Positions 8,876-18,259 of a stretch of 64,000 nucleotides of DNA are shown here, piece by piece (position 1 is the first letter of the stretch; the number at the start of each line of letters is the position of its first letter). Below the pieces are notes generated by a model that was not told the origin of the DNA, did not search any database, and saw nothing but the letters and a program-made list of their open reading frames with translations. The stretch is taken from assembly GCA_910584745.1 (NCBI GenBank), contig CAJUDG010000010.1, positions 80,852-144,851 of the forward strand, given 5' to 3'. The position numbers and the translations under genes were made by a program. The stretch is from an uncultured Eubacteriales bacterium (GTDB lineage Bacteria > Bacillota > Clostridia > Oscillospirales > Acutalibacteraceae).

Positions 8876-8904
8876 TTGCCTTTCGCCTTCGCATATGGTA
8901 AAAT
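8876..8904 (+). promoter_or_regulatory. Promoter for the pcrA-type helicase
   Basis: TTGCCT (8876-8881), a 17-base spacer and TAAAAT (8899-8904) precede the helicase start by about 40 bases. Confidence 0.65.
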
Positions 8905-8942
8905 TACAAGGTATGGAATTTTATGAGAAAGGTAACGTGAAA

Positions 8943-11324
8943 ATGAGCTTTGATAAGGATGATATACTGGAGCTTCGCCGCAGGGCGCTTAGAAAGGACT
9001 TTTCCCGCATGAACGACCGCCAGCAGCAGGCCGTTTTCCATGCGGACGGCCCGGTGCTCATACTGGCCGGTGCGGGCAGCGGGAAGACCACAGTGCTTGT
9101 AAACCGCATAGCCAATCTGGTACGCTATGGCAAGGCGTATGAGAGCACGTTCATACAGCCGGAGTTCACCGAGGCAGACGCAGATAACTGCAAAAACTAT
9201 CTCGAAGGAGGGGAACTTTCTGAGATCACCCGAGCGCGGCTATCTGTCTCGGCCTGCCAGCCCTGGCGGATAATGGCCATAACCTTTACGAATAAAGCGG
9301 CTGGTGAGCTCAAGGAGCGTCTCTGCGCCATGTTGGGCGAGCCCGGGCAGGATATCTGGGCATCCACCTTCCACTCAAGCTGCGCCAGGATGCTCCGCCG
9401 GGACGGGGAGAGGCTGGGGTACAGTTCCCACTTTACAATCTACGACACCGACGACAGCCGCCGGCTCATGAAGGACGTAATGCGGGACCTCGAGATAAAC
9501 GAGAAGAACTTATCCCATAAATCCATACTTTCGGAGATCTCCCGGGCAAAGGACAGCCTTATCTCCCCAGAGGAGTATGAGGATCAGGCGGGGGATGATT
9601 TCCGCTTGAAGGTGATAGCCAGGGCCTATACGGCCTATCAGCGGCGCTTGGCAGATTCCGACGCCATGGACTTTGACGATCTGTTGGTGAACACGGTGCG
9701 GCTGTTTGAGAAGTGCCCGGATGTGCTGGAATACTACCAGGACCGCTTCAGGTATATCATGGTGGACGAGTATCAGGACACGAACCATGCCCAGTACCGT
9801 TTTGTCAGCTTGCTCGCTGCAAAGCACAATAACCTGTGCGTAGTGGGCGACGACGACCAGAGCATATATAAGTTCCGGGGGGCCACCATAGAGAACATCA
9901 TGAACTTCGAGCAGGATTTCCCCGGGGCCATGGTGGTGCGCCTTGAGCAGAACTACCGCTCCACCCAGAACATACTGGACGCGGCCAACGCTGTTATAGC
10001 CCACAACCTTGAGCGCAAGGGCAAGACCCTCTGGACCGCCGCCGGGGCAGGGGAGAAGCTGCGCCTGCACACGGCCGAGAACGAGCAGGACGAGGCAGAC
10101 CGCGTGGCAAGGGTGATACTGGACGGAGTGGCAAAAGGACGGAAATTCTCGGATTACGCCATACTCTACCGCATGAACTCTCAGTCGCTAACTTTTGAGA
10201 GGATGTTCGCCAAGTCCGGTGTGCCCCACAGGATAATCGGCGGCACCCGTTTCTTCGACCGCAAAGAGGTCCGGGATATGATAGCCTACTTGAGCGTCAT
10301 AAATAACCCCGGCGATGAGATAAGGCTAAGGCGCATACTTAACACCCCCAAGCGGGGCATAGGTGACAAGACCGCCGACACCGCCGCCGGGATAGGCCAG
10401 CAGGTGGGAGAGAGCATGTTCCAGGTCATAAGCCATCCGGAGGAGTATCCGGCCATAACTAAGGCCGCCGCCAAGAAACTGACTGAGTTCTCCAGGATGA
10501 TGCAGGAGCTCATAGAAAAGGCCGAGGAGGGCATGGCCCCCAGCGAGCTCTACGCCGAGCTCTTGGAGCAGACAGGCTATCTCATGTTCCTGCGCACCGA
10601 GGAGCCCGAAAAGGCCGAGGAGCGCATAGAGAACGTGCAGGAGCTCTCAACCATGCTCCAGCGCTATGAGCAGGAGAACGGCGACGAGGCCAGCCTATCT
10701 GGATTTCTGGAGGAGGTGGCGCTGTTCACGGATATAGATAACTACGACGCAGAAGCGGATTCTGCGGTGCTCATGACCATACACTCGGCAAAGGGCCTGG
10801 AGTTCCCGGTGGTGTTCCTGCCCGGTTGGGAGGAAGGGGTTTTCCCGGGAAATTCCGTGCTGTATGACCCCTCGGAGGTTGAGGAGGAACGAAGGCTTGC
10901 GTATGTTGCCATAACCCGGGCCAGGGAGGAGCTCTACATATATAACGCCGAGAGCCGCATGATCTTCGGCTCTACCAGCCATAACAGGATATCCCGCTTT
11001 GCGGACGAGATACCTGGGGAGCTCATAGAGCGCAGCCGTTCAAGGGAGTATGCATATAGGCCTGAAAGCTCGTCCTTCGGCAGTACCTTCAGCGCCGGGA
11101 CAGCGGCTCCGAAAGCGGCTAAGCCTGTGTATAAGCCCCCGATCTTCAAGCCAGCTCCTGCCGGGACCTATAAGGCCGGGGATAGCGTGGAGCATAAGGC
11201 CTTTGGCACAGGACTGATACTCAGCGCCACGCCAATGGCGAACGACACTCTCTTGGAGATAGCCTTTGATAAGGCTGGCACGAAAAAACTGATGGCAAAT
11301 TTCGCAAGGCTGACGAAGCTGTAA
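8943..11324 (+). CDS. pcrA: UvrD/PcrA-type ATP-dependent DNA helicase
   Basis: This is a 793-residue superfamily 1A 3'-5' helicase that unwinds DNA during repair and replication restart. Visible motifs are Q-motif region MNDRQQQAV, Walker A GAGSGKTT, motif II VDEYQDTN, motif III GDDDQSIYKFRGA, motif IV LEQNYRS, motif V TIHSAKGLEF and motif VI AYVAITRAREELY. The C-terminal tail has a Tudor-like patch (GDSVEHKAFGTGLIL), as in PcrA. The start at 8943 follows AAAGG; upstream in-frame codons overlap the promoter. A roughly 40-residue insertion after Walker A (near residues 60-90) looks longer than usual. Confidence 0.95.
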   Translation: MSFDKDDILELRRRALRKDFSRMNDRQQQAVFHADGPVLILAGAGSGKTTVLVNRIANLVRYGKAYESTFIQPEFTEADADNCKNYLEGGELSEITRARLSVSACQPWRIMAITFTNKAAGELKERLCAMLGEPGQDIWASTFHSSCARMLRRDGERLGYSSHFTIYDTDDSRRLMKDVMRDLEINEKNLSHKSILSEISRAKDSLISPEEYEDQAGDDFRLKVIARAYTAYQRRLADSDAMDFDDLLVNTVRLFEKCPDVLEYYQDRFRYIMVDEYQDTNHAQYRFVSLLAAKHNNLCVVGDDDQSIYKFRGATIENIMNFEQDFPGAMVVRLEQNYRSTQNILDAANAVIAHNLERKGKTLWTAAGAGEKLRLHTAENEQDEADRVARVILDGVAKGRKFSDYAILYRMNSQSLTFERMFAKSGVPHRIIGGTRFFDRKEVRDMIAYLSVINNPGDEIRLRRILNTPKRGIGDKTADTAAGIGQQVGESMFQVISHPEEYPAITKAAAKKLTEFSRMMQELIEKAEEGMAPSELYAELLEQTGYLMFLRTEEPEKAEERIENVQELSTMLQRYEQENGDEASLSGFLEEVALFTDIDNYDAEADSAVLMTIHSAKGLEFPVVFLPGWEEGVFPGNSVLYDPSEVEEERRLAYVAITRAREELYIYNAESRMIFGSTSHNRISRFADEIPGELIERSRSREYAYRPESSSFGSTFSAGTAAPKAAKPVYKPPIFKPAPAGTYKAGDSVEHKAFGTGLILSATPMANDTLLEIAFDKAGTKKLMANFARLTKL

Positions 11325-11334
11325 GGAGGGCATT

Positions 11335-12018
11335 ATGAGAGTATGTCTGACGGTTCCGGAGCGCTTTGCCGCAGGAAAAGAGCTGCCCAGACTTCTGGGT
11401 GAGCCAGCCGATCTAATTGTATTCCCAGAGGGCTTCCTCCGCTCGGAGGACGACTTGGCACTGGCCTTGGAGCTGACTGTGGATAGACCGGGCACTGTGC
11501 TTGCGGGGTACAGAGATGGAGATCTTGAGAAAGCGGTAGTGATAGAGGGCGGCGTGGTCACGGACGAATATACAAAGTGCATCCTGACAGCTGAAGAACG
11601 GGAGAAAAAGCGGTCCGGGGATAGGATACGCTGTCTTAGGAGCAGCCTGGGGAATCTGGCCGTGCCCATCTGCTATGAGATGCATTTCCCCGAGGTCTGC
11701 CGGATAATGGGTCTTGAGTGCCCGGCGCTGATGGTGAATATCATAGGCACGGGTATGTATAACCGTTTGCAATATGACCAGTGGCGAAGCCTTGCCAAGG
11801 CAAGGGCTATCGAAAATGAGCTGCCTGTGGTGGGCTGCTGCCATTTTTGCGGGGAGATACCACTGGCCTTCGCCTTTGACGCAAGCGGGAGGGAGCTTCT
11901 TGAGGTTGAGGGAAAGCGGGGCGCCTTTACAGTCGAAATAAGCACGGACGCTGTAAAGCTAATCGGCTATACAGCCGACAGAAGGCCGGAGCTATTTGCG
12001 GCACTTTCTATGGAATAA
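11335..12018 (+). CDS. Carbon-nitrogen hydrolase (nitrilase superfamily)
   Basis: This 227-residue cytosolic enzyme is expected to hydrolyse a C-N bond (amide or nitrile). The catalytic triad can be placed at Glu32 (VFPEGF), Lys81 (DEYTKC) and Cys113 (PICYEMHFPE). It is shorter than the typical 260-290 residues, with a compact N-terminus. The gene starts after GGAGGGC, 10 bases past the helicase stop, and is followed 21 bases later by a GNAT gene. The substrate cannot be predicted. Confidence 0.87.
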   Translation: MRVCLTVPERFAAGKELPRLLGEPADLIVFPEGFLRSEDDLALALELTVDRPGTVLAGYRDGDLEKAVVIEGGVVTDEYTKCILTAEEREKKRSGDRIRCLRSSLGNLAVPICYEMHFPEVCRIMGLECPALMVNIIGTGMYNRLQYDQWRSLAKARAIENELPVVGCCHFCGEIPLAFAFDASGRELLEVEGKRGAFTVEISTDAVKLIGYTADRRPELFAALSME

Positions 12019-12039
12019 GCTTGGAGGAAGCGGGAGAAC

Positions 12040-12498
12040 ATGATAATAGAGTTAACTGAAAAGGACGAAAAAGAGTGTATCTGCCGGGAGATACTTAAGT
12101 CACTGCCGGATTGGTTCGGGAACCCGGAATCTATAGAGGAGTATGCCCTGGGCTGCCGGGAACTGCCGGTCTGGGCGGATGCAGACTCCGGCAAGGCTAG
12201 GGGCTTTATAGCCTTTAAGCCTACTAGCAGCTGTGCCGGTGAGATATATGTGATGGGCGTATCAGGAGAGCATCACCGTAAAGGACTGGGCCGGGAGTTG
12301 TTCGGGGCGCTGTTCAGGTATGTTAAAGGCAGGGGCTTTAGATTTCTTACGGTAAAGACAGTGCAGATGGGCCGCTATCCTGACTATGACAGGACAAATC
12401 TGTTTTATCAGAGCCTGGGATTCCAGGAGCTGGAATGTTTCCCGACCCTCTGGGACGAGCAGAATCCCTGTCAGGTCTATATAATGGACGTCAAATAA
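12040..12498 (+). CDS. GNAT family N-acetyltransferase
   Basis: This 152-residue protein has the GNAT core. The acetyl-CoA loop is visible as GVSGEHHRKGLGRELF (motif A, R/QxxGxG/A) near residues 73-90. The C-terminal part (FYQSLGFQELECFPTLWDEQNPC) matches amine or peptide acetyltransferases. It starts after TTGGAGGAAG. The acceptor is unknown. Confidence 0.88.
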   Translation: MIIELTEKDEKECICREILKSLPDWFGNPESIEEYALGCRELPVWADADSGKARGFIAFKPTSSCAGEIYVMGVSGEHHRKGLGRELFGALFRYVKGRGFRFLTVKTVQMGRYPDYDRTNLFYQSLGFQELECFPTLWDEQNPCQVYIMDVK

Positions 12499-12519
12499 AC
12501 CGTAAGGGGGAATCAACTG

Positions 12520-14241
12520 ATGAAAAAGCTTTTGATTTACATGAAGGGCTTCCATAAAGAATGCGTTCTGGGCCCTTTGTTCAAGCTGCTGGAGGCATCC
12601 TTTGAGTTGCTTGTGCCCCTGGTGATGGCGGCGGTGATAGATACCGGTATAGGGAATCGTGACAGAGATTATATTATCCGTATGTGCGCGGTGCTGGTTG
12701 GCCTGGGAGTGGTAGGACTTGCCTGCTCGCTGACGGCGCAGTATTTTGCTGCAAAGGCCTCGGTGGGCTTTGCAGCAAGGCTGCGTGCGGCGCTGTTTGA
12801 GAGAATACAAAGCCTAAGCTTCTCGGATATGGACGTGCAGGGACCCTCAACGCTTATCACACGCATGACAAGCGACGTAAATCAGGTACAGAACGGCATG
12901 AACCTGACTCTGCGGCTGCTGCTGCGCTCACCGTTCGTGGTGCTTGGAGCCATGGTGATGGCATTTACCATCGACTGGAAGGCAGCGCTCATCTTTGCCG
13001 CAGTGATACCGCTTTTGTCCATAGTGGTGTTCGGCGTGATGCTCTGGACCATGCCCCGCTACAAGCAGGTGCAGGCCGGGCTTGACAAGGTGCTGGGCGC
13101 TACCCGGGAGAACCTGACCGGCGTGCGGGTGGTCCGGGCCTTTGGCCGGGAGGAGTCCGAGACGGAGGATTTTGAGCGGGAGAACAATGCCCTGACCCAT
13201 TTGCAGGTGTTCGTGGGCAGGGTATCAGCTTTGATGAACCCCATGACATATATACTCATAAACCTCGGGACCATGGTGCTGATCTGGGCAGGGGCTATAC
13301 GCGTTGATACTGCTATCATTACCCAGGGCGCGGTGGTGGCGCTGCTGAACTATATGTCGCAGATACTGGTGGAGCTGGTGAAGCTTGCCAACCTCATCAT
13401 AAATATCTCAAAAGCCCTGGCCTGCGCTAACCGCATATCCAGTGTGCTGGACATAGAGCCCAGCCTCAGCGGGCCATCGGACGGGACAAAGGCTGGGAGC
13501 GTCGGTGTGGTCTTCAGGGATGTTGAGCTGACCTATACGGGGGCCGGCGGGCCATCCCTGTCAGGCATAAGCTTCGCAGCTGAGTCAGGGCAGACAGTTG
13601 GCATTATCGGCGGCACTGGCAGCGGTAAGTCTTCCCTTATCAGCCTGATACCCCGCTTTTACGATGTAACAGGCGGAAGCGTCTCGGTGGGCGGGCTGGA
13701 TGTTAGGAATTGGGACCTGGAGGCTTTGCGCAGCCGGGTGGGGGTGGTGCCCCAGAAGGCCGTTCTCTTTACAGGCACCATCCGGGAGAACCTGCTCTGG
13801 GGCAACGAGAACGCCACAGACGATGACCTGTGGCAGGCCCTCCAGACCGCCCAGGCCAGTGAGTTCGTTTCCGCGAAGCCAAAGGGCTTGGACGAGCCGG
13901 TGGAGCAAGGGGGCAGGAATTTCTCCGGTGGCCAGCGCCAGCGCCTGACCATTGCGCGGGCCCTGGTGCGAAGGCCGGATATCCTTATACTGGATGACAG
14001 CGCCAGCGCCCTGGACTTCGCAACTGACCTAAAGCTCAGGCAGGCCATAAGCAGGCTTGAGAGCAGCCCTACCGTTTTCATAGTGTCCCAGCGGGCCTCA
14101 TCTATCCAGCACGCCGACGTTATCGTTGTGCTGGACAACGGCCAGACGGTGGGTGTGGGCACGCACCAGGAGCTTCTCGATAGCTGCGAGGTATACCGGG
14201 AGATCTACGAATCCCAATTCGACAGGGGGGACAGGAAATGA
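12520..14241 (+). CDS. ABC exporter half-transporter A (degenerate-site subunit)
   Basis: This 573-residue fused permease/ATPase has six transmembrane helices (about residues 15-300) and a nucleotide-binding domain with Walker A GGTGSGKSS and signature FSGGQ. Walker B is ILILDDSAS, where the usual catalytic Glu is Asp. The switch position is SQR instead of the usual AHR. These changes mark the non-catalytic half-site of heterodimeric exporters such as BmrCD or TM287/288. It overlaps the partner gene by 4 bases (ATGA). The likely role is efflux of drugs, peptides or lipids. Confidence 0.93.
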   Translation: MKKLLIYMKGFHKECVLGPLFKLLEASFELLVPLVMAAVIDTGIGNRDRDYIIRMCAVLVGLGVVGLACSLTAQYFAAKASVGFAARLRAALFERIQSLSFSDMDVQGPSTLITRMTSDVNQVQNGMNLTLRLLLRSPFVVLGAMVMAFTIDWKAALIFAAVIPLLSIVVFGVMLWTMPRYKQVQAGLDKVLGATRENLTGVRVVRAFGREESETEDFERENNALTHLQVFVGRVSALMNPMTYILINLGTMVLIWAGAIRVDTAIITQGAVVALLNYMSQILVELVKLANLIINISKALACANRISSVLDIEPSLSGPSDGTKAGSVGVVFRDVELTYTGAGGPSLSGISFAAESGQTVGIIGGTGSGKSSLISLIPRFYDVTGGSVSVGGLDVRNWDLEALRSRVGVVPQKAVLFTGTIRENLLWGNENATDDDLWQALQTAQASEFVSAKPKGLDEPVEQGGRNFSGGQRQRLTIARALVRRPDILILDDSASALDFATDLKLRQAISRLESSPTVFIVSQRASSIQHADVIVVLDNGQTVGVGTHQELLDSCEVYREIYESQFDRGDRK

Positions 14242-15986
14242 AGCAGAAGGCAAAGAAAGGGACGCTTAAAAAGGTGCTGCGCTATATCCGGCGGTACAGC
14301 TTTTTTGTGGGGCTCTCGGTGCTGCTGGCGGCGGCGTCCGTGGCGGCGACCCTGTATATCCCCATACTGACCGGCGACGCGGTGGACCATATCATAGGTC
14401 CGGGCAACGTGGACTTTGCCGCCATCTTTAAGATCCTTGTGCAGATAGGAGTCATAATCGGCCTTGCGGCCTTGGCCCAGTGGGTCATGAGCCTGATAAA
14501 CAACCGCATCACCTACAGGGTCGTGCGGGACATAAGGAACGAGGCCTTCAGAAAGCTCCAGAAGCTTCCCTTGAGTTATATTGACTCCCACCCGGCCGGC
14601 GAGATAGTCAGCCGGGTCATAGCCGACGTGGACCAGTTCGCGGACGGACTTTTGATGGGCTTTACCCAGCTTTTTACCGGGGTGATAACCATACTGGGCA
14701 CACTGGGCTTTATGTTCTCGGTGAATGTCACCATAACTCTTGTGGTGCTGCTGGTAACGCCGGTCTCTCTGGTAGTCGCGGCGTTTATTGCCAAGAGCAC
14801 CTACAGTATGTTCCGGCTTCAGTCCCAGGTGCGGGGCGAGCAGACCGGCTTTGTAGAGGAGACCGTGGGCAATCAGAAAGTGGTGAAGGCCTTCGGCCAG
14901 GAGCGCCGTACCATGGAGCGCTTCAATGAGATAAACGAGCGTCTGAGAGCGTGCTCTCTTAAAGCCATATTCTTCTCGTCCATTACAAACCCCAGCACTC
15001 GCTTTGTAAACTCCCTGGTTTACACTGGCGTGGGGATAGTGGGCGCGCTGTCCGTTGTGGGCGGCGGGCTCAGCGTGGGGCAGCTCACCTGCTTTTTGAG
15101 CTATGCCAACCAGTATACGAAGCCTTTTAATGAGATATCCGGCGTGGTGACGGAATTGCAGAATGCTTTGGCCTGCGCGGCCAGGGTTTTCGAGCTTATC
15201 GAGCAGGAGCCTCAGGTACCAGATGCCCCCAGCGCTCTGGAACTGGGAGATGCAAGCGGCGCCGTGGGGATAGACGAGGTCTACTTCTCCTATAAGCCCG
15301 GCCAGCGGCTTATTGAGGACTTCTCCCTGGACGTTAAGCCCGGCCAGCGGGTTGCCCTAGTCGGCCCCACCGGCTGCGGAAAAACAACTGTGATAAACCT
15401 ACTAATGCGCTTCTATGACGTGACTGCCGGGAGCATAGACGTTGACGGCACGGACATAAGGGGCATCACCCGCAAGAGCCTTCGCCGGAACTACGGCATG
15501 GTGCTCCAGGACACGTGGCTGAAAAACGGTACAGTGCGGGAGAACATCGCCTACAGCCGCCCGGAAGCCACCCTTGATGAGGTGGTTGAGGCCGCTAAAG
15601 CCGCCCACGCCCATAGCTTCATAAAGCGTATGCCCAAGGGCTACGATACGGTCATCGGCGAGGGCCTGGGCGGTTTGAGCCAGGGACAGAAACAGCTTTT
15701 ATGTATAGCCAGGGTCATGCTCTCGCTGCCGCCAATGCTCATATTGGACGAGGCCACGTCCTCTATCGACACCCGCACGGAGATACGCATACAGAGGGCT
15801 TTCGCGAAAATGATGAAGGGCCGAACCAGCTTTATAGTGGCACACCGGCTCTCTACCATCCGGGATGCGGACGTGATACTTGTGATGAAGGACGGCCATA
15901 TCATCGAGCAGGGGGACCACAGTGCGCTGCTGGCGCGCGGCGGCTTCTATGCGGAGCTCTATAACAGCCAGTTTGCGGCCACTTAG
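14238..15986 (+). CDS. ABC exporter half-transporter B (catalytic subunit)
   Basis: This 582-residue partner of the upstream ABC protein has six transmembrane helices, then an NBD with Walker A GPTGCGKTT, Walker B MLILDEATSS with intact Glu, and H-loop VAHRLST. The signature is LSQGQ rather than LSGGQ, so the composite site built with the other subunit's Asp Walker B is weakened on both sides. The other site should be fully active. A strong terminator follows at 16003. Confidence 0.93.
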   Translation: MKQKAKKGTLKKVLRYIRRYSFFVGLSVLLAAASVAATLYIPILTGDAVDHIIGPGNVDFAAIFKILVQIGVIIGLAALAQWVMSLINNRITYRVVRDIRNEAFRKLQKLPLSYIDSHPAGEIVSRVIADVDQFADGLLMGFTQLFTGVITILGTLGFMFSVNVTITLVVLLVTPVSLVVAAFIAKSTYSMFRLQSQVRGEQTGFVEETVGNQKVVKAFGQERRTMERFNEINERLRACSLKAIFFSSITNPSTRFVNSLVYTGVGIVGALSVVGGGLSVGQLTCFLSYANQYTKPFNEISGVVTELQNALACAARVFELIEQEPQVPDAPSALELGDASGAVGIDEVYFSYKPGQRLIEDFSLDVKPGQRVALVGPTGCGKTTVINLLMRFYDVTAGSIDVDGTDIRGITRKSLRRNYGMVLQDTWLKNGTVRENIAYSRPEATLDEVVEAAKAAHAHSFIKRMPKGYDTVIGEGLGGLSQGQKQLLCIARVMLSLPPMLILDEATSSIDTRTEIRIQRAFAKMMKGRTSFIVAHRLSTIRDADVILVMKDGHIIEQGDHSALLARGGFYAELYNSQFAAT

Positions 15987-16002
15987 AATATCGAACCGAG
16001 CC

Positions 16003-16032
16003 AAAAGCCGCGGCGTTCTGCCGCGGCTTTTT
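16003..16032 (+). terminator. Intrinsic terminator after the ABC exporter
   Basis: A 12-bp stem (16003-16014 with 16020-16031) with a GTTCT loop runs into a T tract. It separates the exporter from dpaAB. Confidence 0.92.
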
Positions 16033-16043
16033 CTATGCCATTC

Positions 16044-16071
16044 ACCGATTTAGCCTGCCGCCCATATTATG
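16044..16071 (+). promoter_or_regulatory. Possible mother-cell sigma promoter for dpaAB
   Basis: AC at 16044-16045, 17 bases, then CATATTATG at 16063-16071 partly fits the sigma-K pattern (AC, 16-17 bases, CATAnnnTA). The last base does not match. Support comes mainly from knowledge that dipicolinate synthase genes are switched on late in the mother cell. Confidence 0.35.
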
Positions 16072-16127
16072 GAATATCCCGGGGAAGGGGCAAGCCCCTC
16101 CGGGGGTAACTTGCGGGGAGCGAGGAC

Positions 16128-16997
16128 ATGACTAAAAACATTTTTGGCATAATCGGAGGGGACGAGAGGCAGATTTATCTGGCGCGGTCTATGCAGGCGG
16201 ACGGACACGAGGTGCTGGTCTGTTGCCTGGAAAATGCCCGGGGCACGAGCGGGCTTTGTCAGACCGGGCTGCACAGCCTTGTGGAACGCTGCGGTATTAT
16301 CATACTGCCATTGCCCGCCACCAGGGACGGCTGCCACCTGAATACGCCGCTGTCGAATCTTGAGGTCTGGCTTGATGATGATTTTGCCCGGCTGCTCCTG
16401 AACAGCCGGGTATTCGGCGGTATGCTGCAAAAGCTCACCGCCACGTCGTCCTTGTGGCGGGGCATAGACGCCCGTGACTACTACTCCCGGGAGGAGCTGG
16501 TAACCGGCAACGCCTATCTGACCGCCGAGGGCGCCATAGGCCTGGCGGTGCAGGAGTACGAGGGGGGACTGGGCGGATCAAGCTGCCTTGTAACGGGATA
16601 TGGACGCATAGGCAAGGCCCTGTGCGGAATGCTCAGGGGCATGGGCGCAAGGGTGTCCTGCAGCGCCAGGAGGGCCAGCGACCTGACCGCCATCAGGGCC
16701 ACGGGCTGCCGGGCGCTGGGGTACGACGAACTCTTACAGCCCTTTGACATCATATTTAATACAGTACCGGCCAGAGTGCTGGACGCGGCCATACTGGAAA
16801 GCCAGAGGGAAGATGCGCTGATCATTGAGCTTGCCTCCGCGCCGGGCGGCATTGATTTGGAGACGGCCGGCAGCCTTGGCCTGCGGGTGCTGGCCGCGCC
16901 GTCGCTTCCGGGCAGGATGTCGCCGAAAGCTTCGGGGGAGCTGATAAAGGAGACGGTTTATAATATGCTGAATGAAGACAGAAGGGAGATGATTTAG
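16128..16997 (+). CDS. dpaA: Dipicolinate synthase subunit A
   Basis: With DpaB it converts the lysine-pathway intermediate made by DapA to dipicolinic acid, the spore-core chelator, in the mother cell. The 289 residues start FGIIGGDERQIYLARSM, diagnostic for SpoVFA/DpaA. A Rossmann NAD(P) motif, VTGYGRIGKALCGML, lies near residues 152-166. The stop at 16995-16997 directly abuts the dpaB start. A terminator upstream makes this an independent unit. Confidence 0.95.
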   Translation: MTKNIFGIIGGDERQIYLARSMQADGHEVLVCCLENARGTSGLCQTGLHSLVERCGIIILPLPATRDGCHLNTPLSNLEVWLDDDFARLLLNSRVFGGMLQKLTATSSLWRGIDARDYYSREELVTGNAYLTAEGAIGLAVQEYEGGLGGSSCLVTGYGRIGKALCGMLRGMGARVSCSARRASDLTAIRATGCRALGYDELLQPFDIIFNTVPARVLDAAILESQREDALIIELASAPGGIDLETAGSLGLRVLAAPSLPGRMSPKASGELIKETVYNMLNEDRREMI

Positions 16998-17561
16998 TTG
17001 CAAACGCTGGGTTTTGCCATGTGCGGCTCTTTCTGTACCATGGGTAAGGCGATGGAACAGCTTGCAGCGCTGCGGGAGAAGTATTCGCTTCTCCCGGTGA
17101 TGTCCCATAACGTGTATGAGACAGACACCCGGTTTGGCAGGGCGGAGGATTTTATAGAAAAAGCGCAGGAGATAACCGGCCGTAAAGTGCTGCACACTAT
17201 CGTTGAGGCCGAGCCCATCGGCCCCAAACGCTTGGTTGACGCCATGGTGGTGTGCCCGTGTACAGGGAACACACTGTCAAAGATGGCGCTGGGAATTACA
17301 GATACGCCTGTTACAATGGCTGTAAAATCCGCTCTTCGCGTAGGACTGCCGGTTATTATATGCCTTGCCAGCAATGACGCTATAGGAGCGTCCGGGCAGA
17401 ATGTGGCCAGGCTCATGAATACAAAAAACGTATATTTCGTGCCTCTTAGCCAGGACGACCCGCTGAAGAAGCCGTTTTCGCTGGTGGCGGATTTTTCGCT
17501 TTTGGGCGAAACGGTAGAGCTTGCGCTTGAAGGCAGGCAGCTGCAGCCCATATACCGATAG
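16998..17561 (+). CDS. dpaB: Dipicolinate synthase subunit B (flavoprotein)
   Basis: This 187-residue flavoprotein-like subunit of dipicolinate synthase has GFAMCGSFCTMGKAM near the N-terminus and VCPCTGNTLSKMALGITDTPV in the middle, both typical of SpoVFB/DpaB. It starts with TTG immediately after the dpaA stop (GGGAGATGATTTAG TTG), with the ribosome site inside dpaA. Together with gerABC, sipL and spoIVA it shows that the organism sporulates. Confidence 0.95.
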   Translation: MQTLGFAMCGSFCTMGKAMEQLAALREKYSLLPVMSHNVYETDTRFGRAEDFIEKAQEITGRKVLHTIVEAEPIGPKRLVDAMVVCPCTGNTLSKMALGITDTPVTMAVKSALRVGLPVIICLASNDAIGASGQNVARLMNTKNVYFVPLSQDDPLKKPFSLVADFSLLGETVELALEGRQLQPIYR

Positions 17562-17564
17562 ATG

Positions 17565-17602
17565 AAAAGACCCGGCAGACTACATCGCCCGCCGGGTCTT
17601 TT
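17565..17602. terminator. Bidirectional terminator between dpaB and the CpXC gene
   Basis: A perfect 12-bp inverted repeat (17565-17576 with 17591-17602) with a 14-base loop has A/T tracts on both sides. It can end transcripts of both convergent genes. Confidence 0.9.
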
Positions 17603-17611
17603 ACTTTTTAG

Positions 17612-18241
17612 CTAAGCGTTCTGATACTCCTCAATAATGCGCTTTGCAAGCTTCGCATCCACTACGGAGAAGTCCTCAGGGTCCGAGTAATTCAGCGTCC
17701 GCAGTACCTCCTGGGACTGGGCGTACACCTCTATGCGCGTGGAGTGGTACACCGGCTCGGGCTGGCGGGGGAGATAGATGGCAAACTCCAGCTTTTCGTC
17801 TTCCATCCTGCTGAAGTAGGCGTGCAGACGGGTGTTATTATAGCTGCGTTTGATTATAGTGCAAAGGGCGTTCTTTACCAGCTCAACAGCCACATCGTCC
17901 AGCTTGCCGTCAAATATAAGGATCTTTTCCTTCAACTCGGCCAGATTTTTCACCCGGCGCTTTACATAGGTCTGCAGCAGCGGAGTGGTCTCCACTGTGC
18001 TGCCGCTTCCCCCCGGGGCCAGACAGACCACATAGCCGGCCTCATTGTCGATATAGACAAAGGGGTAGGCCATGGCGGCAAAATAATTACAGCGCTTACA
18101 GCGCCAGTCAAAGAGCGTCTCCTCAAGGATGCTCTGTTTCAGGTCTGGATGCTCCTTGGCGTTGATGCTGGCATAAAGCCTATACTTCTGCGATTCGCCG
18201 CACTGGGGGCAGACGATATCCTTTACGATTTCCGTTGACAT
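17612..18241 (-). CDS. CpXC domain protein
   Basis: This 209-residue cytosolic protein has an N-terminal CpXC domain with two Cys pairs (CPQCG near residue 11 and CKRC near residue 49), the likely zinc site that names the family. The rest is mixed alpha/beta without a recognised catalytic motif. A GGAGGAATAAGGGA sequence precedes the ATG. It lies 18 bases after the repeat-protein gene and is probably co-transcribed with it. The family function is not established. Confidence 0.85.
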   Translation of the reverse strand: MSTEIVKDIVCPQCGESQKYRLYASINAKEHPDLKQSILEETLFDWRCKRCNYFAAMAYPFVYIDNEAGYVVCLAPGGSGSTVETTPLLQTYVKRRVKNLAELKEKILIFDGKLDDVAVELVKNALCTIIKRSYNNTRLHAYFSRMEDEKLEFAIYLPRQPEPVYHSTRIEVYAQSQEVLRTLNYSDPEDFSVVDAKLAKRIIEEYQNA

Positions 18242-18259
18242 TCCCTTATTCCTCCCGGC

